Both the position numbers and the translations under genes were made by a program. From assembly GCA_964020155.1 (NCBI GenBank), contig OZ026563.1, positions 3,486,440 through 3,550,439 of the forward strand: a stretch of DNA of 64,000 nucleotides. Reading direction: 5' to 3'. This document shows, piece after piece, positions 1 to 33,804 of the stretch. This DNA is from Chondrilla cf. caribensis. Lineage: Eukaryota > Porifera > Demospongiae > Chondrillida > Chondrillidae. Position 1 is the first letter of the stretch. Each line of letters starts with the position of its first letter. The notes beneath the pieces were generated by a model, which was not told where the DNA came from, made no database searches, and saw only the letters and a program-made list of their open reading frames with translations.

Positions 1-61
1 CCCGATCTACCCCGCGTTAACCTCTAGTGGTTGGTCCAGTCCTCCAGGTTGTCAGACTCAC

Positions 62-192
62 CTTTCACTGAACGGCCTCACCCTGACGGCTACGGTAACC
101 TTGGAGTCTTCCCCATGGTCGGCAGAGAGCCTAACGGGACTGAGTGTCTGGAGTATACTTGTACTGCTTCTGTACTCCAGTGAAAAGCTACC
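62..192 (-). CDS. Kinesin-like motor, N-terminal exon (partial)
   Basis: Read on the minus strand, the exon ends in KVTVAVRVRPFSER followed by a consensus donor (GTGAGT) at 56-61. VAVRVRPF is the first beta strand of kinesin motor domains and is close to the kinesin-3 (KIF1/KIF13) type. Kinesins are microtubule motors driven by ATP. Only this first stretch of the motor lies here; the rest runs off the left edge. The upstream boundary is uncertain. An acceptor-like CAG at 193-195 gives an open frame of about 43 codons, but I see no in-frame ATG, so the start codon may be in an earlier exon. The gene is unrelated to its neighbours and marks the end of the receptor array. The identification rests on one short motif. 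Confidence 0.5.
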
Positions 193-1497
193 CTGGACGC
201 CTAACACGATAAGAAAGTGCAGTAAGAGCAGGAGTGAAAAGAAAAGGTGTCTGATTGCGTTTAATAAGTAATTTTAGTATATTAGAGCAGTGAAACGCAG
301 AATACCTACTGATATATCGACTACAAGGAGAATACCTAGTAGATTATCATTCATTAATACGATAGAGGTGCGTGACTTCGAACAGTTAAGTCATCGACCA
401 CATGTTGGAGACAGTCAGTCATTGAAGTGTGGGCTTATGGTCACAGTGCGGACGGAATGACACGAACATGCAGGTAACACGCACACTCACTGTTTTCCCG
501 CGCTGCAGAATCGGCCATTTTCTGTAATGGTCCCTCCCTAGTGTAAATATGCACATTATACTATGATTACGCTGCATATCCTCATGCATGCGCAAGTGTA
601 CGTATATCGGCGAGGTGGCAGCGATTGATCATGAGCGCTCCATTTAGCAAACCTATACTTGTAGCTATATACATGGATAATAATTGCAAGAAGAATTTCC
701 ATTGCAATTGGCTACGAAATTTTCATAATGGAAATCGATATGTAATGATAATATGCTAATTATGGTTTTATTACATAGGTAAACTTACAAAGATTGATAA
801 ATAATCAGCTCAAAAGGTTTTGAGATTATAATTATGTACAATTCTGCACATTAAATATAATAAATTGGAGAATCTGTTCCATAAAGCCCCCCCCCCCTCC
901 CGGCCCTAGCATACCAATGGGTGCAATAATATTGATTTTATTGAAACATGGACACTTAATTGCAATTTGGTAATTTATAAAATACACCCCCCTTACTCGG
1001 CTTATATATTGGAATAATATATAGTATATTATGCATATATACTGTATAATATATACAGCCCTTATTTTCATGTCTTAATAACCATACGCATATACTGGTA
1101 TATTAGATTAGTTTTTATGTATCATTGATTTTTATCATCGAATGAATGTTAAAAAACATTTCAATTATATTGAATAATATACTATAGTTGGAGGGTGTTA
1201 TTGACATTATATTATATTAAATTTTGAAAAAAATTCATTATTATTGTACGTAATATGCACAAAACTACATTTACATACTCCTCAAAGCAACAGGAGTGAA
1301 AGCACCACACATACCACAGTTAAATCCATTCCTGGACCACTGTAAACAAAGTTAATCCACTACTGTCAAACCAACACTGGCTAGAACTCTACCTTATAAT
1401 AATAAACTCTATACTCTAACTATACCTTTATCTTTATAACACGCAAAGATTAAACTCTTAAACTCTTTACATTCATAGAGTTAAGTACTTGTGAAGC
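193..1497. other. Intergenic: kinesin-like exon to 3' end of R1
   Basis: AT-rich sequence with a C-run at about 887-900 and no recognisable coding exon. It should contain the 5' flank or first intron of the kinesin-like gene and the 3' UTR of R1. No poly(A) site was assigned with confidence. Confidence 0.6.
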
Positions 1498-23860
<22,363 letters not shown>

Positions 23861-23892
23861 TGTTGCTTGGAGAAACGGAATAATTCAGGAGA

Positions 23893-23921
23893 GGGCGGGA
23901 CTTTTAATATCTGCGGTTTAC
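23893..23921 (-). promoter_or_regulatory. Conserved upstream module of R1
   Basis: About 35 bp upstream of the ATG, the minus strand reads AAACCGCAGATATTAAAAG followed by a CCCGCCC box. The same order (AAACCGCAGA or AAATCGCAGA, ATTAAAAG or TTTAAAC, CCCGCC) is kept at the same distance in R3 and R5 but not in R4. It probably belongs to the core promoter or the 5' leader. Confidence 0.5.
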
Positions 23922-24365
23922 GTGCTGTATTATCATAACGAACAATTCGAACCTACGGAGCACTAATGCTGTGGTGTATGTGAGAGTAAATTTCTTCTCT
24001 ATATATGTACCTGTGACGTCGACTCTTTAAAAAGCCTTCAGTAATTAAATTTTACAGATGAATATCAGTTCATTACTAGGAGAGAAAACGTCATTATTAT
24101 TCATGACAATAGATGCATCCACGTAATCTTACAATGATGTAAAATGAAGTGAATACGCTCGGACACAGGCTACAAACACAGTAAAGTGTGGACCTGGCAA
24201 GCAAATTAAAACTAAAAAAAAAAAAAGAAAAAAATTGTGTAAGAGAAGGAAAAAGAAAAACAATGTTAAAAGATAAATTATTAATGAGAGGTGATAATGA
24301 ACTGATGTGAGAAAATGTGGATGAAAGTAAGATATAGTTAAATCAATGGGGTATTTTGGTTCCAA
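23922..24365. other. Intergenic, upstream of R1
   Basis: AT-rich flank with an A-run at about 24216-24234. No exon was recognised. Confidence 0.5.
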
Positions 24366-25570
24366 GTGGTACTTAATCTTGCGTTAAAGATATGGGCAGA
24401 GCAGCTGATTGCGATTTTGCTTAGTTCAAGTAGAGATTTAGAGATAGATTTCTTTGGTTTTGATGGAATTATCTTATGTAGAGCATTGACTGATTCTTTC
24501 GTAAAGTGTCCAAGTGCTCCAATTTCAGTTGTAGCTAAATCAGCGGTATAATTTTGTGGATTCCAAATCAGTCAATATGGATAGATAGCTCTCCTTAGAT
24601 TCTTTTCTCGCTCTTGCATTCTTCAAATTTTGCACAGTGTTGGTAGGGACTGTCAGTTCCAACAGTTGGACATGAGTCCTTTCGATAACCACGATGTCTG
24701 GGCGAGCGGTTGTAACAGTAAACGAGAGTGGAATTGTGCTAGGGGGGTTATCGTTAGCTCGGTAACCCGGAAGATCTGCATAGATGATGTCAGATGGCAG
24801 GTGCGATTTCAGAATCTTCACAAGATGAGATAATACCGAGTCATGTCGCCAGGTATACCGACCTTGGTTTAAGGCTGTTGAACAATGGTTTAGGACATGA
24901 TTGACAGTGCAGGGACGGTTTCCACAGTTGGTACAGGATGGATCTGATTGAATCTTCCATCGATGCAGGTTTGCGGGAGTGGGTAAGGTGTCTACACCTG
25001 CTCGAATTATGAAAGATAGTTGACCTGCTGGGAACCCAAACATTATGCGAGACCATACTCTTGATTCTTGCTCCAGGGCTGTTATGTCTAGAAATTTAGA
25101 TTGGACCGCCAGTGATTCGAGATGGTTGTTCCAGTGGGTTGTCTGTTGTCTACCCAGGTTGCTTTTCAGAGTGTGGAGTAATTGAATGGCTTCTGCATAG
25201 GATGGCGTTGGGGCTGAGGTGGACGATGATACAATCTCGACGCATCGATTAGGGATGCACTCTTGGCTTGTGAATGAAGGGTCAGAAATTAGGGCTTCCA
25301 ATTCCTGTAGGGATTGATCATGAGTCATGTGAACTTGCGCAAGAAGTCTGAGTTTGGCTTTCTCTTGGGCATGGGGGAGGTATGGCAAGTTACATACCTC
25401 TGGATGGAAGATGGCAGCCAGTGTTGTGCATTTTGGGAGACGTAACCATCTCTTCAGATAGGATGTGGCCTTTGTTTGTAACTTCTTTATGGCTGTTGTA
25501 GTGATTGCATCGACAGTCAGATTGAATAGAAGAGATGGGACAACATAGCATTTATAGATCCACACTTTAT
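24366..25570 (-). mobile_element. Non-LTR retrotransposon fragment (3' end of ORF)
   Basis: A long minus-strand frame (open to 24540) shows the C-terminal part of a LINE-type polymerase. It has a CCHC-like cluster, CTNCG then VNHVLNHC and YTWRHDSVL, followed by RPDIVV and LLELTVP, which resembles the PD-(D/E)XK restriction-like endonuclease of R2-type elements. A frameshift at about 24540 separates it from IGALGHFTKESVNALHKII, which completes the usual C-terminus. The element is 5'-truncated near 25570. It lies between R1 and R2. Confidence 0.7.
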
Positions 25571-26603
25571 ACTCACCCCTTATTGGGCACTGTAAATGTA
25601 CTATGATCATAAAAGTAAATGTGATGTCAGCTCCAATAATTATTAGTGAAATTATGCACTTATGTGGTATATACGCACATAATATTATATATAAAAACAA
25701 GATATGCTTGAACATTGATTCCATGAATGTATTTAAACTACGTAGTTGTGGTATGATTCAACTTTTATTGGCATAAATTGATATGCATGGTGGGAGTACC
25801 TGCATTATAGTTTATAATAGTATAATATGTATATTCATGCATACAAACAGTCATATCATCTTCTCACAATGGTATGATAGCAAGAATTTTCAAAACAATA
25901 ATGGCAAAATAGGGTAGCTAGCATGTTCCTATCAAAGCATATATTCTGACATGCACACCTGAGTTGATAACCAAAAACAGCGAGTTAAATACATTCATTG
26001 ATAAGTGAAGTCACACACTGTTCATCTTTCACTAGTATCAAGTGAACACCCAGACCTGCAAGAGGGTAGATACGTAGGAGAGCTGTAGTCTGTGACTGTA
26101 GCATCAGGTCCTGGATGTAGGCTATTGTTGAGGCGGTGAGTACATGTCTGCCCACACATGTCTGTGCATGGGTCGAGATTTACTACCCAAGTCTTCAGGA
26201 AACTTGGCTATTGTATATTACACGTTTCTCTCCAGCAAAGCATTCAAACGATTTAAAGTGGCCATATATATTTGTGCAGGCAGACCCTCATCCGCCACCA
26301 TAAATGAACTTACCTGACTACTGAGAATCTATATAATCTACATATATAATTCAGTTTGTTTGTTTGTTCGCGATTCGGGCAAAAACTACTGCACAGGGCG
26401 CCACCAAGCTCCAAGGGATTATGAAGTACGGTTTGGGAAGTGTCCTCCACGTCCCTTTGGCGGGCTCACTTGCTAGTAGTATATAATCACATGCACGGCT
26501 AGAACATTGGGGTGAGCACCATTGTTTACACACACAGGGCCTGTAGCTACTACAGACTATGTGACAGTCAACATATAAATATTGTGCATGGAACACTCAC
26601 CAT
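25571..26603. other. Intergenic: downstream flank of R2
   Basis: Contains the 3' region of R2. It includes a block at 26053-26125 that is conserved downstream of every short-tail gene and a donor-like CTTAC at about 26310. In R2 the block has lost about 10 nt relative to R4 and R6. Confidence 0.5.
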
Positions 26604-26790
26604 TTAATAATAGGTGTCCACAGACTCATACACACCTCCCTGTTTATGTGGCTTCCCCCCAACACTCTCATAGGAAGGATTGTCAGTTAGCTCAATTTCT
26701 GTGTATTGTGACTCTTCTGGTTTGACAGCAGACCTGAACCATGGGAATTGTTTACTGTAAGTGGGTGGACCTTATATGGTATTGTCACCC

Positions 26791-26796
<6 letters not shown>

Positions 26797-26876
<80 letters not shown>
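26797..26876. repeat. (CA)n microsatellite between R2 membrane and tail exons
   Basis: CA tract of about 80 bp. Degenerate CA-rich sequence occupies the same intron in R3 and R4, and a much longer tract is found in R6. Confidence 0.95.
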
Positions 26877-26878
<2 letters not shown>

Positions 26879-27104
26879 CATGTACACAGGTGCACATACA
26901 CAAACACAAATGCACACACTAAACCACATACCTATTGTGACTATTCTCCAACTTGTCAATCTTCTTCTTCATCTGATAGAAGACGATGATGAAGATGACA
27001 GTGGCTACTGCAGCACTGAAGACAAGTCCACCAAAGAAACCACCTATTATCCCTCCAATGTTACAGGAAGTAACTGTAAGGAGGGAAAAAATCTGATCCA
27101 CTGA

Positions 27105-27166
27105 CCACAATTATTCCTCCAACAACAGCACCGGCATGGATTATAATTGTGTTATAAAATGTGAGG
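27105..27166 (-). pseudogene. Relic of a PTP-type transmembrane exon inside R2
   Basis: The minus strand reads HAGAVVGGII, matching the start of the R1 membrane exon (9660-9717). Similarity to R1 continues to the right through the intron and FN3-3. It stops abruptly at about 27104, where short-tail sequence begins. The acceptor AG of R1 is lost here (CATTAG has become CATTTTATAA), so the relic is probably skipped. Confidence 0.8.
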
Positions 27167-28325
27167 ATTAGATACTTGGTACAAACATTATGACATTTGA
27201 AGAGAGAAATACTAGAAATTTTAACAAACATAAAAATATTGTGTACAATTAGTATAGGGCATATCTGTCGCACAGAAGAAATTAGTAGGTGGATATATGT
27301 ATATACGTACATAATATTACGTATGTTAGATAAATATTGGCATGTTTGATAAATACCGCTATGTTTGGCTTAACACTAAGAGGATTGGAACCCATACCTG
27401 GCTACCAAATAGTGGAAGACTGTAGGTATTTCCAAGGAATATTGCAATTATATTATGTATGAGCATGTGGGATTGCACACCACATATACACATTCACCAC
27501 TGGTCCCTGGTGTTGTCGTAGTTGTCCGTGGTGTTGTCATAGTCATCCCTGATGTTGTCGTTGTTGTCCCTGGTGTCCACACTCCTGGTTCACTGTTACC
27601 AATTGTACTTACAGCTACAACCGATACCCCAGTCACAGCATTCAGCTCAACATCAACTGTAGTATTCGTTCTTGTCACATTCCTCTGTACAATAGGACCA
27701 TCACTGGTTGTTGACACATTCACGATGTAGATGACTCCTCCACTGCATGTAATCACATCCCGAGGGGGAGGAGTCCAAGTGACTACTATACTGTTAGTAC
27801 CTCCACTCTTCACAGTAACATTAGTTGGTGGGGCTGGAGATAAAGATGAAATAGCATACTACAACAGGGTAGTTGGAATACTTGCTATATAGAATATGTA
27901 TTATACACTGCATATTAACAATAAAAAATGGCATGGATACATGTCATAAGTATCTAGGTGTGCTACTGCAGTGATAAATTCTATTATCACTCTCATTTCT
28001 GCTGCACACCTGGACTGGCTAAAACTATTATGTAGTATGTTCATACATATACATACTGCATGAATTTTTGTCCAAACATATATTATATTTTGGGGGTGCC
28101 ATAGACTCTGCCCAAGACTCAAGGGTGAGTGGATATAATTCTTATATTGGAAACACCACAGACTACAATGATTGTTTCTTCCTGGCAGTGCATGTACTAG
28201 TAGTAAATATAATACCTTACATGTACATAAATGTGATCAAATGAATTGCATATCACAAAAATGAGAGGGTTTCTCAAAGAACAAAAGATTGGCAATGTCA
28301 AGGAGAGCACAGAATCAAATGTAAT

Positions 28326-28405
28326 AAACTCCTCATGAACCTGTGGGAAGTTTTATATAATTCTGTGATATAAAACTTCCCACAGGTTCATGAGGAGTTT
28401 ATTAC
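28326..28405. repeat. Perfect 38-bp-arm palindrome
   Basis: The arm GTAATAAACTCCTCATGAAC and on (to about 28360) is repeated as its exact reverse complement up to about 28405, with a spacer of about 9 bp. R1 has a single arm at the matching place (about 10922-10960), so R2 gained an inverted copy. Confidence 0.85.
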
Positions 28406-30321
28406 GTTTTATGGGTGTCTATAACTTGTATACTCAGGTTTAGGTTTATTAATTCTTATTAGTTGTATACTCTAGTTATGGGGATTTCTTTGTGCCTAAA
28501 CTATGGAAACATTATAATAGGTAATATTTATCCCTACACATTACCGAAATGGTGAATTCAATCTATATATAGCTTAGATTGCATGTATGACTAATTTCAA
28601 AACTTTTCAAATTTACAATTGGGATACAATTTGAGCAAAGGCTTTGCTGAATGTAAAATCTTCAGTGAAGGTTCTTTTAGAACATGAAAGGGACGTTCAA
28701 GTAATTCGAGATAGGAGACAGAAGCTCCAAAAATTTTCAACTCAAAATACTTGCTTTAATTCAAATTAGTGAAATAAGAAACAAGAAATAGTGAACACAT
28801 TTGGGATACAATTCAAGGAAAGGCTTTGCTGAATGTAACATCTTCTGAATCAGTGAAATAAGAAACAAGGAAGTGTGTTCACATCAAAGAAAAGTTTACA
28901 TCACTGATGTGAGCTCACCTTCCCTTGATCCTTCTGTGTGACAGGCTATACAATACAGGTACAACACCATGACAAGTACAACATTGAGCTATGAAACTAA
29001 CCCACTTCCACTTCCAGACAGAGGTTCACAACATTACTTGATGATGACCTCCCAACACCACCAGTGTTGACAGACAGAACTCTGAAGTAATATCTTGAAA
29101 ACTCTGAAAAACCATTCACTGTATAGTTGGTGTTGTTACTGCCAGTGTTGATGGTTGTCTTCTCTACAAAGTTCTCACTTGTACTAATCTCAATCTCATA
29201 GTGTATCACTCCATTTGGATGGAGTGGAGGGATCCAGTTCAGATCAACACTTGTAGACGTATTCCTCACAACAGTGAGATGACGAGGAGCAGTGGGAGCT
29301 GGAAGAAATGCACAATAATAATGAGTATTCTACTTGTACATTAATATTGCATGGTAGCATGAATCTAACTTACTAACCATCTTCATATGTTGTCATATGT
29401 ATTTCATGTGGTGAGCTAGCTCCAGCACCCTTATTACTAGCCCACACTCTGATCCTGTATATAGCACCTGGTTCTAGGCCTGGTATAGTCACTGTTGTAT
29501 TCCTACTACCTACTAGTCTGATGTAAGTAGGAGTCAGTGAGATGGGGAGGTCTGTACGTTCATAGCTCACATAGTATCTGGCAGTACCGGTGACTTCAGA
29601 CCAAGACAGTGTGATACTGCTTGTTGTTGTGGAAGATACACTTACCATAGGTTGACCAATAGCTTCTGTGGAAGAAGTAAATTTACCGATGATGCAAATT
29701 CACATGGCTATTCATAATAGAAAAGGCATGTTAATGTGTATAGTACAAAATGTTCGTATAGATATGGACTATATTTACATTTAATTTATAATAATTATAC
29801 ATATTTGTGCAGATAGCGAGGTAGAGAGTTGATCAATCAGTGAAGACATACAGTAGCAACTACTCACCTGTAGGGTCCTTGAAGAATAATCCAATCCAAC
29901 CAGATGGGATGTTCAGAGAACTATCAGGACGGCACTCAACTTCTTGATTTCCAGATAGCCTAAATATACTATGCCAAAATTCAGCTGAGTTGGATGAGTT
30001 GTAGTAATAATTATTGGATAGGGTTGATGTACCAAACAATACCCCACTCTCTCTATACCAATCAGGATTACCTCCAATGGACCCACATCTGATGTAGTTT
30101 CCTATACTGTCCCCTCAAACGGAGTCAGTATAGAAGAGTTATCTGTAAAAAAACTGTTCACAGGAATCAGTCCATTTTTTCCAGTTAGGACGATGCCAGC
30201 TACATGCAGCAATGGTCAGTAAGTAGAGTTAAAACTGGTACAGGCTGGACAATGTACACATAGTACTTAATATTACACTATATATCATATAACAGTTTTT
30301 TATGCATTTTTGCATCTCAAT

Positions 30322-31080
30322 AGACTTATGCATAGTTACATCCACCACCCACAATTATAGGGTTGCCATGGTCAATGGTGAACAAGTTCGTGCGAATGTA
30401 TGGAGTAGTATAGGCAGCTGTGAGGAATTGCATTTTTCGCCATCAACTGCAATTGTAGCCTGACTAGAGGCTTGAAGGAACACTACTTACCAAGACAGGT
30501 AATATGACCCAACCATTTGAAAGGGTAGGAAATTTCTTCGAAATTGAGGATTTTGAGTACACAATTGAAGCAAAGGTATTCGTAGACCGTACCATCAATC
30601 AAGTGCTGAAGTTCTAAGATTTGCCATTGGTGGAGTAGGCGTCTTCCAACAGCAGATCACAAGTTAGTCACCGGTTGTCTATGTGCTATGGGGACCTATG
30701 CATATAAATATTGGACAGAATTGCATCTAGCCTAATGAGGACACTCTCTCACATGTACCTAACTGATGACAAATCTTAGAGCTTCGGCACTTGATTGACG
30801 GCAAGGTCTACGAATATTTTTGTTTCAATTGTGTACTCGAAATCCTCAATTTGAAAGACGTTTGCCGCTCTTTCAACCAGTTTGGTTCTCTTTCCTGTCA
30901 TTGGCAAATATAGTGTTCCTTCAAGAATGTATTTAGTCGGGATACAATTGCAGTAGATGGCAAAAGAACACAATTTCTCACAGCTGCCCATATTACTCAA
31001 TACATTCATGCAAACACATTCAACGTTGACCTCAGTGACCCCATTATTGTGGACAGTGGGTGTAACTATGCATATGGTCT
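30322..31080. mobile_element. Foldback element with two inverted copies of one short ORF
   Basis: The ends carry AGACTTATGCATAGTTACA and its inverted partner (end 31080). The arms are long (about 200 bp) and imperfect. The left arm encodes IEDFEYTIEAKVFVDRTINQ on plus (about 30540-30615) and the right arm encodes IEDFEYTIETKIFVDLAVNQ on minus. R1 shows the empty site (GCATCTCAATTCATGCAG at about 12802). The protein was not recognised. Confidence 0.75.
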
Positions 31081-31170
31081 ATTCATGCAGTTTGATTCAG
31101 GACAGTATGTGAATGAGTGGGGTGTTTCAGATCATAATAACATGTCATTGATTACCACTGTTATTGATTA

Positions 31171-31396
31171 GGGTATGTTATATCTTTGGACAGATAATGC
31201 AGGTCACAAATTTTCATCAAACAATTATAATTATTCAATTATTACATACAACCAAAACAAATTTGATATCAGTTTAGTTTTAGTTGTGTTTACCTGAAGA
31301 AGCCCAAGTGGGCAAAACATTGTACAATAATTGAATAATTAATAGTTTGATGAAAAATTGTGACATGTGTTATCTGTCAAATGATAAGACTAACCC
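31171..31396. mobile_element. MITE with about 50-bp terminal inverted repeats
   Basis: GGGTATGTTATATC at the left pairs with the right end (complement GGGTTAGTCTTATC), and the match continues through CAGATAA, GTCACAA and TTTTCATCAAAC. The other paralogues lack it at this place in the Ig2-Ig1 intron. Confidence 0.8.
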
Positions 31397-31798
31397 AAAT
31401 TGATCTAGCATGTCAAAGAATTTCTACAATCATACCACTGTCATTGTCTTGCTACTGAATTAAAAAGATTACATTTTGAAACTAAATAACATACTCACCA
31501 TTCACTTCATTGATGCTGTGGGTCCCACTATCCAGAGATAATCCACTGCTTGTAACAGTACAGGTGTAGGTACCACTATCAGTTGTATTCACCACATCAA
31601 CAACCACTGTGTTTCCTTCTTGTCTTCTTGAGGGAATATTACCATCAGGTTGAAGACCACTGGCATTACATCCATAGCTGGGACAGCTCCACTGGTATGT
31701 CACCATGGTATCAGATGGTACTCCAGCAACATGGCATACCAGAACAACAGTAGTACCTTGGGAGACTTGAGGGGTGCTCGGGTAGGCATCAATGACCA

Positions 31799-33804
31799 CT
31801 GTGTATAAATTGTAACAAAAATACAATATTACGAAACAGTTTATTTTACATTCCCTTCAATTATTGCTTATTATAACCACTTTCTGGATTTGCAACCGTT
31901 TCCCATGTTTTCAGGTTTAAAGTATAAATGTAACCTGTTTATGACAAATAACAGGGAAGGAATCTATTTAATACTTCAAAACACCTGAGGTCCTCAGACT
32001 GGAAGAGACAACATGTTTACATCATGTCATTGAATTGACCTAATTCCAGCTGCACTCAATTTTTGAACACACAAACAAAGACCAGTTAACTCAGGTTCAC
32101 GCCTTCACCATGCATACTGGGCCTTGGCATAATATGCATTGCTGGTATAATTTTGAGCATAATAGAGGTGTTCAAGCATAAAAGAATATGCTGGCATAAT
32201 GAAGGACTCTTAGAGCATAATTGAGATCAATTGTGCAATTTGTACAGTAAACATTCATAACCACATGCAGTATATAATTGTAGCTATGTGTGAGTTAGGC
32301 CACCTGAGTCATAGCTGTGGGCACCAAGTCAACCACAGTGGCTTCATCAAGGGAGTCTATCGTTACTTCATCGCAGTTGTCTGAGTCTGACTGATCTTCC
32401 ATGTTGACATGTGGCTTAGTGACGTGCAGGCCATATAATTATATTCACAGACACCAAGCCACCGTGTGCCCATGGATAAAATTATAGGTGAGCATAATGC
32501 ATAGCATTAGGAGCATGATAAACTATTTTTAGAAGCATAATCAAAACAGTTAAGAGCATTGAAGCATAGCATAATAGCTCAATTTCTGAGCATAATTTGC
32601 CAAGGACTACACCATACCCTGAATTATTAACGATCATGCTTAATTGGTTGGTTTCAAGTAGCACTAACTTCTGAATCAGTATTCATTGAATTTTACAGAT
32701 AAATATAAGCTCATTACTAGTAACTGTACATGTTGGTATTAAACAATAATATATATTATACACATACACTCATGTTTATAGTACATATTAAATATGCAGA
32801 TAAATACAAATTCATTACTAGCTGGTTTTAAACTATTTATTATGTATAATATACTTTTCTATATAAATAATAATAATCTATATACACTACACATACGTAC
32901 AATGCGTGTGTTTTATACTGGCTGTCACACATGCTCAAGTGTATAATATGTATCTAGTGCTGTATACATTGCAAATGTACCAGTATGTATCATGATAGCA
33001 GTAAATGTGATGTCAGCTCAAAGGATTATTAGTGAAATTATGTACTTATATGGGTGCACAAACAGGTATATACACACTTATATATCAAATCAAGATCTAT
33101 ATATGCACATTGAATCCACTGATGAATTATAGAGTTGAAGCATGATTCAACTTTAATTGGCATATATGGTGGGAATACCTGATTACAGCTTATAATATAA
33201 TATTATGCATACATACAAATAGTCATACCACTCTTCTCACAATGGTGTGATAGCAAAAAATTCAAAGCAATAATGGCAAAAAGGGTAGCAATCATGTTCC
33301 TATCAAAGTATATTATATTCTCATGCACACCTGAGTTGAAAACTAAAAACACCAAGTTAAATACATTCATTGACAAGTGAAGTCACACACTGTTCATCTT
33401 TTACTAGTATCGAGTGAACACTCAGACCTGCATGAGTGAGAGATAGGAGAGCTGTGGTCTGTGACTACAGGGTTAACGTATACCAGGTCCTTGATGTAGA
33501 CTATTGTTGAGGTGGTGAGTACAAGTCTGCTCACACGTTTGTGCATGAGCATGTACTATCCAAGCCTTCAGAAAACTTGGCTATTGTATTACACATTTCT
33601 CCCCAGCAAAGCATTTAAAAGATTGCAAAATGGCTAAATACATTTGACAATGTCCACATCCACCACCATAAAATTTAAAGAACTTACCTGACTACTGTGA
33701 ATAGTATATAATCACATACATGGCTACAGAACATTGGGGTGAGCACTATTGCTTACACACAGTGACAGTCAGCATATAAATATTGTGCATGGAACACTCA
33801 CCAT
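31799..33804. other. Intergenic R2-R3, missing R2 leader
   Basis: This region resembles the sequence upstream of Ig1 in R3, R4 and R5, apart from a mobile insertion (32112-32609). At about 32665 it jumps to sequence that lies upstream of the promoter in R3 (about 38908), deleting about 1 kb with the promoter and both signal-peptide exons. The right part is the 3' flank of R3, including the conserved block at 33428-33500. Confidence 0.65.
32112..32609. mobile_element. Small element rich in GCATAAT words
   Basis: Flanked by CACCAT duplications (32106-32111 and 32610-32615). Inverted CCTTGGCA lies near both ends, and about ten GCATAAT-like words fill the interior. R4 shows the empty site. Confidence 0.6.

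Larger units (their letters stand above)
26604..31798 (-). pseudogene. R2: short-tail Ig/FN3 receptor, apparently broken
   Basis: Recognisable exons: tail 26604-26754, membrane 26932-27073, FN3-3 with Thr/Pro stalk 27498-27833, FN3-2 29002-29298, FN3-1 29378-29665, Ig2 29878-30199, Ig1 31499-31798. Ig1, the FN3 domains, the membrane exon and the tail are open. Ig2 has a 2-nt insertion that makes a TAG at 30102-30104. The two signal-peptide exons and the promoter module are absent upstream: sequence similar to the R3 flank jumps from near 32665 straight to the far side of where they should be. The tail is QYTEIELTDNPSYESV with a later VYESVDTYY. The ectodomain is closest to R1, the cytoplasmic part to R3 and R4. 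It could be an assembly error, or it could borrow the R3 leader by read-through splicing. Confidence 0.72.

Noticed and set aside
24211..24235. A-rich run as the poly(A) tail of the LINE fragment
   Set aside because: The LINE reads on the minus strand, so a tail would appear as T on the plus strand; the run lies on the wrong strand.
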